Made by a program: the position numbers and the translations under genes. A stretch of 64,000 bases of DNA from Clostridium neonatale (lineage in GTDB: Bacteria > Bacillota > Clostridia > Clostridiales > Clostridiaceae): contig NZ_LN890328.1 of the NCBI RefSeq assembly GCF_001458595.1, positions 1,642,926 to 1,706,925 on the forward strand, in the 5' to 3' direction. Within the stretch, counting starts at the first letter, position 1; each line of letters starts with the position of its first letter. The notes under the pieces were generated by a model. The model searched no databases. It worked only from the letters and a program-made list of their open reading frames with translations, and was not told the DNA's origin. This document shows, piece by piece, positions 63,343-64,000 of the stretch.

Positions 63343-63886
63343 TTAGGAGCTATTGAAAATATAAGACCAATTAAATTGATCAGCTTCATAAATCTTGAAG
63401 AGATTAGCTTTTATAACTCTTTTAATTTCAATTAGTTTAGTTTTTGTTTCAATTAATGGTTCTATAAGTTTAAATATAGCGAAGGTCATAATCCCAGTGA
63501 TTATCTGAATCATCACTGTGTTTAATGATCGTCCTACAAAAGTTTTAAATTTTAGATGTTGTTTTATCCACTTAAAAAAAGTTCTCTTTACCTGTTTTAT
63601 CTACAATTTTTATAAGTCGGTATTCTTGTTTTGTTTGATAAGTATATTTAGATCCAATCTTTACTATTTTGTCACAGATTATTTTAGTTCCTACATCTAA
63701 AAGATGTTCATAACTATGACTTATTTTTAAGTCCTTGATTTCTGTAATTACTGCATTATGCTTTAATCTAGTTACAAAATATTTTTCGTCTTTAGTGTAT
63801 TGATCAAATTTTTCATAATCTAAATACCCCTTTCTATATCTCGTGTACATAATTGTACACAGAGGTAATTTATTTATTTTATACAT
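63343..63886 (-). pseudogene. IS4-family transposase remnant, frameshifted
   Basis: The minus strand encodes YLDYEKFDQYTKDEKYFVTR then LKHNAVITEI, typical of IS4 DDE transposases, up to KTGKENFF. A 7-T run at 63573-63579 then shifts the frame. Removing one T continues KWIKQHLKFKTFVGRSLNTV to the stop at 63343. The N-terminal half, including the first two catalytic acids, is missing. Nothing is recognised between 63139 and 63342. Confidence 0.75.
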
Positions 63887-63957
63887 ATGGTGTTAGTATA
63901 AAAGTGTAAACACGAACAGATAGTTTTTAGTGATATAATATAAAGGAAGTATCTGCA

Positions 63958-64000
63958 ATGGTAAGGAAAGTTAGAAGTTATACAAAAGAATACAAAAGTA
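63958..64000 (+). CDS. Start of an IS3-family-like transposase gene (cut by window edge)
   Basis: ATG at 63958 after AAGGAAG opens MVRKVRSYTKEYKS, resembling the N-terminus of IS3-type OrfA proteins. Only 14 codons are visible, so the call is tentative. Confidence 0.45.
   Translation, partial: MVRKVRSYTKEYKS

Noticed and set aside
63572..63886. Intact 104-residue gene
   Set aside because: It matches the interior of an IS4 transposase and continues after a one-base frameshift in a T-run, so it is a remnant.

Overview
The window is very AT-rich, its genes are preceded by strong AGGAGG-type ribosome binding sites, and ATG, GTG and TTG starts are mixed. Together with gene content (GshF-type glutathione synthesis, hemerythrin, butanol-type Fe alcohol dehydrogenase, mannose PTS with DUF956, EFR1 flavodoxin-ferredoxin) this points to an anaerobic Firmicute of Clostridium sensu stricto, probably a saccharolytic or solventogenic relative of C. 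beijerinckii/C. butyricum. The species is inference. No rRNA, tRNA or CRISPR array was seen.

Layout. (1) 1-12.3 kb: a minus-strand nucleoside-salvage block (udp, cdd, deoB, a YczE-like membrane gene, deoD, a BMP-type nucleoside ABC transporter, a transaldolase-like aldolase, transketolase), with a divergent GntR/UTRA regulator and matching operators. It carries nucleosides from uptake to ribose-5-phosphate and the pentose phosphate pathway. (2) 12.4-33.4 kb: mixed metabolism and regulators: Lrp, aspA, PAP2, pepF, hemerythrin, ArsR-gshF, TtcA-like, HAD, a DUF2975/XRE/DUF4173 membrane operon, CarD, Fe-ADH, EFR1, TetR. (3) 33.7-37.4 kb: mannose PTS operon plus DUF956. (4) 38.5-56.9 kb: a reductive pyrimidine-degradation region: SsuABC-like importer, hydantoinase, PreA-like dihydropyrimidine dehydrogenase, a damaged M20 hydrolase, malonate-semialdehyde-reductase-like ADH, beta-alanine-type aminotransferase, PucR and an intact M20 N-carbamoyl hydrolase. 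The proposed route is uracil > dihydrouracil > N-carbamoyl-beta-alanine > beta-alanine > malonate semialdehyde > 3-hydroxypropionate. (5) 57-64 kb: AraC, a class V aminotransferase with an ECF S component, YczE/Crp, and transposase remnants.

The intergenic DNA is unusually rich in structured repeats. I see four families: large modular fold-back elements (M), a ~75-bp double-hairpin repeat (R), a ~258-bp structured element present three times (SR), and small CTCAAAT palindromes. Two identical IS110-family elements sit inside M elements at the same site. Their 5' non-coding end carries a readable bridge RNA whose four guide segments match the target and the donor ends. The pyrimidine genes share a TGTGCA-NN-TGCACA operator at identical spacing from the promoter, followed by a terminator in the leader, which suggests activation plus attenuation.
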